Shown here piece after piece: positions 60,467 to 64,000 of a DNA stretch of 64,000 nt. The notes under the pieces were generated by a model, which ran no database searches, had not been told where the DNA came from, and saw only the letters and a program-made list of their open reading frames with translations. Position numbers and translations under genes: made by a program. Within the stretch, counting starts at the first letter, position 1. Each line of letters starts with the position of its first letter. Source of the stretch: Rhizobium sp. CCGE531 (GTDB taxonomy: Bacteria > Pseudomonadota > Alphaproteobacteria > Rhizobiales > Rhizobiaceae); assembly GCF_003627795.1 (NCBI RefSeq), contig NZ_CP032685.1, positions 620,001 to 684,000 on the forward strand, read 5' to 3'.

Positions 60467-61525
60467 ATGGCATCGATCGATATTCAGAACGTCAAGAAGG
60501 CCTATGGCCATGTGCAGGTCCTGCACGACATCGATCTCAGGATCAAGGACGGCGAGTTCGTCGTTCTCGTCGGCCCTTCCGGCTGCGGCAAATCCACCCT
60601 GCTTCGGATGATTGCCGGCCTCGAAGACATCAGCGGCGGCGAAATCCGCATCGCGGACAACCGCGTCAACGAGCTGCATCCGAAGGATCGCGATATCGCC
60701 ATGGTCTTCCAGTCCTATGCGCTTTATCCGCACATGAATGTCGCCGGCAATATGAGCTACAGCCTGCGGCTGCGGAAGATGGCGAAGGATAGCATCGCCA
60801 AGGCGGTTGCCGGTGCGGCAACCAAGCTCGGCCTCGATCCGCTGCTCGAACGCCGGCCGAAGGCGCTCTCGGGCGGCCAGCGTCAGCGTGTCGCCATGGG
60901 CCGCGCCATCGTGCGGCAGCCGAAAGCCTTCCTCTTTGACGAGCCGCTTTCGAACCTCGACGCTCGTTTGCGCGAGCAGATGCGCGCCGAAATCAAGAGG
61001 TTGCACAGCGATCTTAAAGCGACGTCGATCTATGTGACCCACGACCAGATCGAGGCAATGACACTGGCGGACCGCATCGTCGCCATGCATGGCGGGGTGG
61101 TGCAGCAGGTCGGCAGCCCGCTTGAACTTTACGATCGGCCCGCCAACCTCTTCGTCGCCGGCTTCATCGGTTCGCCAGGGATGAATTTTCTCGATGCAAC
61201 TTACGAAGGCAATGGCGTCAAGCTCAAGGACGGCACACTCGTTCCGCTTTCGGAGCCGCTGACATTGTCTGCTGGCACGAAGGTGACGCTCGGCATTCGG
61301 CCTGAGCATGTCGTGCTATCGTCGGATCAGTCCGGCATGTCCGCCAATGTCGAACTCGTCGAGCCCACGGGCTTCGGCATCATCCTGCATCTTTCGCTGC
61401 ACGGGTTGCCTTTCAAGGTATTCACGCTTGATCGCAGCGCGCTGAGCGCCGGTCCGCAGGTGAATGTTGCCTTCCCGCAGCAGTACCTGCACGTCTTCGG
61501 CGAGGACGGAACGAGAGCGGCATAA
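60467..61525 (+). CDS. CUT1 ABC transporter ATP-binding protein (MalK/UgpC type)
   Basis: The 352-residue protein has Walker A GPSGCGKST (about 36-44), signature LSGGQRQRVAMGRAI (about 134), Walker B AFLFDEPLSNLD (about 154) and the switch His in VTHDQIEAM. A C-terminal MalK regulatory domain (about 235-350) includes GIRPEHVVLSSD. It energises the importer encoded upstream. Such ATPases are often shared among several sugar importers. Confidence 0.93.
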   Translation: MASIDIQNVKKAYGHVQVLHDIDLRIKDGEFVVLVGPSGCGKSTLLRMIAGLEDISGGEIRIADNRVNELHPKDRDIAMVFQSYALYPHMNVAGNMSYSLRLRKMAKDSIAKAVAGAATKLGLDPLLERRPKALSGGQRQRVAMGRAIVRQPKAFLFDEPLSNLDARLREQMRAEIKRLHSDLKATSIYVTHDQIEAMTLADRIVAMHGGVVQQVGSPLELYDRPANLFVAGFIGSPGMNFLDATYEGNGVKLKDGTLVPLSEPLTLSAGTKVTLGIRPEHVVLSSDQSGMSANVELVEPTGFGIILHLSLHGLPFKVFTLDRSALSAGPQVNVAFPQQYLHVFGEDGTRAA

Positions 61526-61674
61526 GGACCGTCCTTTCGACCGAGATGATCGCGGCGGCTTCGCAGCCCGTGAAGTCGGAAAAACTTTGACACGCCTACA
61601 GACCCTTCGGTGTCGCAGAAGCTTCATTCTGATGCGACACTATGTGCTGCTTATGTGCACTAAGGGAGGATGTC

Positions 61675-62724
61675 GTGCCGCTTAACAACTATGCCGTGCT
61701 CAAGGGCAGACCCATCAACAATCGATTGGCAACCGGTTCAAGCCCGCATTATCAGGTGCTGGTTTCGGAAAACGGGACGCTGTATCGCATCGCCATCAAC
61801 GTACGTTCGCAGGATGGAAGCGAGGTCGAATTCCTCGTGCGCTCCCGCTTCGAACATCCGATCACCGCGCAATTGGCGGAGTTGCCTGAAGGCTTGCATC
61901 CGACACCGAGCCAGCCCGGCGGCGTCGCGCTCGATTTCATCCGCGGCAATCTCATGCAGCCTTGGGAGCTGAAACCGCTTCCGATCTCGGCCGCAGGTCC
62001 GGACAATGATCTTAATGAAAAGATCGACGCCTATATCCAGCGCGCCATGTCGGACGAGCAAGCGATGATCTATGCCTTTGGCGAGATCTGGGGACTGGAA
62101 AACAACAAGGCCGATCAGTATTTCGGCTTCAAGCCCGGCCGCGGCATTCATGACATTCATTTCAACCAGGGCAATCCACCCGGCAAATATGCTTCTCAGA
62201 ATGGCCCCTGGCAGGACGGCGGGCTGATACTGGAGTTTCCCCGCGAGCAGCAATGGGTCGCGATCTTCATGAAATTCCAGACGCAGGCATGGCATTCGGA
62301 CGACAAGGACGGATCGCTCATCGTGCCGCAGGATCAGGATCATCCGAACCTGCCGCACGCGCCGGTCGATCGCGATGCCATACCCACCTTCGATGTTCCG
62401 GATGGGCTAGTGCGCATCATTGCGGCCTATGTCAACGACGTGAAGACGCCCGAGCGGGAAACCGTCACCTTGCTGAATACCGCCGACGTGCCGGTCGATC
62501 TCAGCGGCTGGCAGATCAAGGACAAGCAGAAGAATGCGATGGCGCTCAGCGGTTCGATCGCCGCCGGCGCGACGCGGGTGGTCGAAATCCAGCCGCCCGT
62601 CACCTTATCCAACAAGGGCGGGATCATTACCCTGCTCAACGCGCAGGGTCTCAAGGTCCATGGCGTTTCCTATACCAAGGAGCAGGCAAGGCAGCCTGGG
62701 CGAACCATTCCGTTCCAGGGGTGA
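61675..62724 (+). CDS. DUF2278 (YukJ-like) protein with C-terminal lamin-tail domain
   Basis: The 349-residue protein starts at GTG 61675 with GGGAGGA ideally placed. Residues 1-220 match DUF2278: NNYAVLKGRPINNRLATG, HYQVLVSENGTLYRIAINV, AYGFG-like YAFGEIWGLE, then HDIHFNQGNP and DGGLILEFP. Residues about 245-345 form a lamin-tail (LTD) beta-sandwich: NDVKTPERETVTLLNTADVP, VDLSGWQIKDKQKN and GIITLLN. There is no signal peptide. Function unknown; the LTD is often a protein- or nucleic-acid-binding module. It lies 149 bp after the sugar operon with its own ribosome site, so membership in that operon is uncertain. Confidence 0.82.
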   Translation: MPLNNYAVLKGRPINNRLATGSSPHYQVLVSENGTLYRIAINVRSQDGSEVEFLVRSRFEHPITAQLAELPEGLHPTPSQPGGVALDFIRGNLMQPWELKPLPISAAGPDNDLNEKIDAYIQRAMSDEQAMIYAFGEIWGLENNKADQYFGFKPGRGIHDIHFNQGNPPGKYASQNGPWQDGGLILEFPREQQWVAIFMKFQTQAWHSDDKDGSLIVPQDQDHPNLPHAPVDRDAIPTFDVPDGLVRIIAAYVNDVKTPERETVTLLNTADVPVDLSGWQIKDKQKNAMALSGSIAAGATRVVEIQPPVTLSNKGGIITLLNAQGLKVHGVSYTKEQARQPGRTIPFQG

Positions 62725-62763
62725 GAGTTTCGGCGGATGCCGAAAGCTGACATCGAGGCATTG

Positions 62764-62783
62764 CCCGGCGCCTAAGCGCCGGG
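62764..62783. terminator. Hairpin between convergent DUF2278 and M24 peptidase genes
   Basis: An 8-bp GC stem CCCGGCGC / GCGCCGGG with a CTAA loop lies between the two 3' ends and is followed by TT. It probably serves both genes. Confidence 0.6.
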
Positions 62784-62791
62784 TTGCTATG

Positions 62792-63934
62792 TCAAGCGAA
62801 AGGTTCGGTCGGCCCCTTGGATGGCTGGGTAAACCAGCGCGGGCCGTCCGCCGCCATATAGATATGATCCTCCAGCCGGATGCCGAATTTCTGCGGGAAG
62901 ACGATCATCGGTTCGTTCGAGAAACACATGCCGGGCGCAAGCGCCGTCGCATTGCCGCGCACGATGTAAGGCTCCTCATGGATATCCAGCCCGAGACCAT
63001 GGCCGGCGCGATGCGGCAGGCCCGGCAGTTTGTAATCGGGGCCGAGTGCATGTTTCGCCAGCACGGCACGCGCCGCATCATCGAGGCTGGAACAGGCAGC
63101 ACCCAGCTTTGCCGCATCGAAAACTGCTTGCTGCGCCTCGCGCTCGATCGCCCAGGCGTCTTCAAAGGCACTATCGCCGGCCGTCAGCTTGTATGTCCGT
63201 GTCAGGTCAGAATGATAGCCGTCGATGCGTGCACCGGTGTCGACGAGGATGACATCATCTTCGCCGAGCGTCTGATCGCCGTCTGCGCCATGCGGAAGCG
63301 AGGTCGCCTCGCCGAAGGACACAATGCAGAAGGTCGAACCGCCATGAGCGCCCGCTTCGCGATGCCGCCGGTCGATGAATTCCATCACTTCTGAAGCGCG
63401 GATGCCGGGCTTGAGTAAGGCATGAGCCTGCCTGTGCACGTCGAGCGTCAAGTTCATCGCATATTGGATGAGTGCGATTTCCGCGGGAGATTTGATCCGG
63501 CGCAGGCCGTTGACAAGCGGTCCGCCATTGGCCAGTCTCTCGGCTCCAAGCTCGATCGCCAATGCGTTGTAGAAATAGAGCGGCATATTGACGTCGAGCG
63601 CCAAAACGCCCGAATATCCGAGCGCGCGAGCGATCAATGCCGCACTGCTCTCCTCTTCCTGCCATTCGAGGATTTCGGCCGGCAGATGCGGCAGCGTCTC
63701 CACGCGACTGCGCTCGAAGCCTGGGACGATGTAATAGAACGCGGTCGGCGTGACGAGTGCCCCCAGGAATCTCTCGCTCGCATGCCAGACGAGCCCGGTG
63801 AAATATCTGAGGCTTTCTGTCGGTCCGAGCAACATGCCGGCCAGCCCGTGCTGGTCGAGCAGTTGGCGAAGTCGCGAAAGGCGTTGCTGCCGTTCCTCTT
63901 CGGTGATCCGGGGTACGGGATGTTGCCACGACAT
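62792..63934 (-). CDS. M24-family metallopeptidase (Xaa-Pro dipeptidase/aminopeptidase-like)
   Basis: From ATG 63934 (GAGGAGAG upstream) the product is 380 residues. An N-terminal creatinase-like domain (about 1-135, with LLGPTESLRYFTGL) is followed by the pita-bread M24 domain. Metal ligands are expected at the two Asp of VDTGARIDGYHSDLTRTY (about 228-245), the His of HRAGHGLGLDIHEEPY (about 305), and the Glu of CFSNEPMIV and of GIRLEDHIYM. It would cleave X-Pro dipeptides or a related amide. A longer frame to the window edge is open but lacks a ribosome site. The 66 bp upstream show no gene. Confidence 0.9.
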   Translation of the reverse strand: MSWQHPVPRITEEERQQRLSRLRQLLDQHGLAGMLLGPTESLRYFTGLVWHASERFLGALVTPTAFYYIVPGFERSRVETLPHLPAEILEWQEEESSAALIARALGYSGVLALDVNMPLYFYNALAIELGAERLANGGPLVNGLRRIKSPAEIALIQYAMNLTLDVHRQAHALLKPGIRASEVMEFIDRRHREAGAHGGSTFCIVSFGEATSLPHGADGDQTLGEDDVILVDTGARIDGYHSDLTRTYKLTAGDSAFEDAWAIEREAQQAVFDAAKLGAACSSLDDAARAVLAKHALGPDYKLPGLPHRAGHGLGLDIHEEPYIVRGNATALAPGMCFSNEPMIVFPQKFGIRLEDHIYMAADGPRWFTQPSKGPTEPFA

Positions 63935-64000
63935 TTTCACTCTCCTCAGTAACCTTGGCCTTATGCTAGTTGGCCTCGACCCTATCGTCGCTGTGGGCAA

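Overview
The window looks like a replicon of a Rhizobium-type alphaproteobacterium (Rhizobiaceae). The case rests on GC-rich coding DNA, many ABC uptake systems with their own regulators, a short accessory FtsZ, a DUF992 periplasmic protein, a membrane quinoprotein glucose dehydrogenase, and two roughly 100-bp mosaic palindromic repeats of the rhizobial RIME kind. No rRNA, tRNA, insertion sequence, CRISPR array or phage gene was seen. All family assignments are by eye from motifs; no database search was run.

Layout. 1-11 kb is a miscellany: a partial EamA transporter, an ECF sigma factor with a SnoaL-like tail, an HSL-type hydrolase, a TetR-controlled flavodoxin/DoxX pair with a perfect 19-bp palindrome in the divergent promoter, a PAS-GGDEF protein, the short FtsZ, a CNNM/CBS membrane protein, an LLM flavoprotein and a PsiF-like protein. 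11.6-18.9 kb holds a TIM-barrel isomerase in one operon with glutathione-dependent formaldehyde dehydrogenase, beside a periplasmic sugar-binding protein, a membrane di-iron hydroxylase, a LacI regulator, a Rieske ferredoxin and a ferredoxin reductase. Together these resemble a three-component O-demethylase with disposal of the formaldehyde it releases, comparable to the mocDEF part of rhizopine catabolism.

19.0-26.3 kb is a second sugar locus: HAD phosphatase, SorC regulator, LacD/YihT-type aldolase, a ROK kinase fused to a P-loop kinase-like domain, and an FrcBCA-like ABC importer ending in a strong terminator. 26.5-30.0 kb is a separate unit of three genes: a histidine-ammonia-lyase homologue that has lost the MIO-forming Ala-Ser-Gly, an ornithine-cyclodeaminase-family protein, and a PhnD-like binding protein without a signal peptide. 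This is the best candidate in the window for an undescribed system.

30-34 kb carries a nucleoside deoxyribosyltransferase, a class III nucleotide cyclase, DUF992 and peptidase T. 34.3-40.2 kb is a minimal archaic chaperone-usher pilus operon (pilin, chaperone, usher, two-domain tip protein) bracketed by the two RIME-like repeats in inverted orientation. 40-47 kb has small envelope proteins, two esterases, the glucose dehydrogenase and a DUF763 protein. 47-54.4 kb is a polyamine-type ABC operon with a hydantoin/Asp-Glu racemase, divergent from a GntR regulator and a CodA-like amidohydrolase that lacks two catalytic residues. 54.4-55.4 kb is mostly non-coding and has a probable small-RNA terminator. 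55.4-62.7 kb is a GntR regulator, a PLP-dependent C-S lyase, a CUT1 sugar ABC importer and a DUF2278/lamin-tail protein. An M24 peptidase closes the window.

How the parts work together: at least four catabolic loci each pair an importer or binding protein with a dedicated repressor and enzymes. In all three complete ABC operons the binding-protein gene is followed at once by a GC-rich hairpin, which would favour high binding-protein levels.
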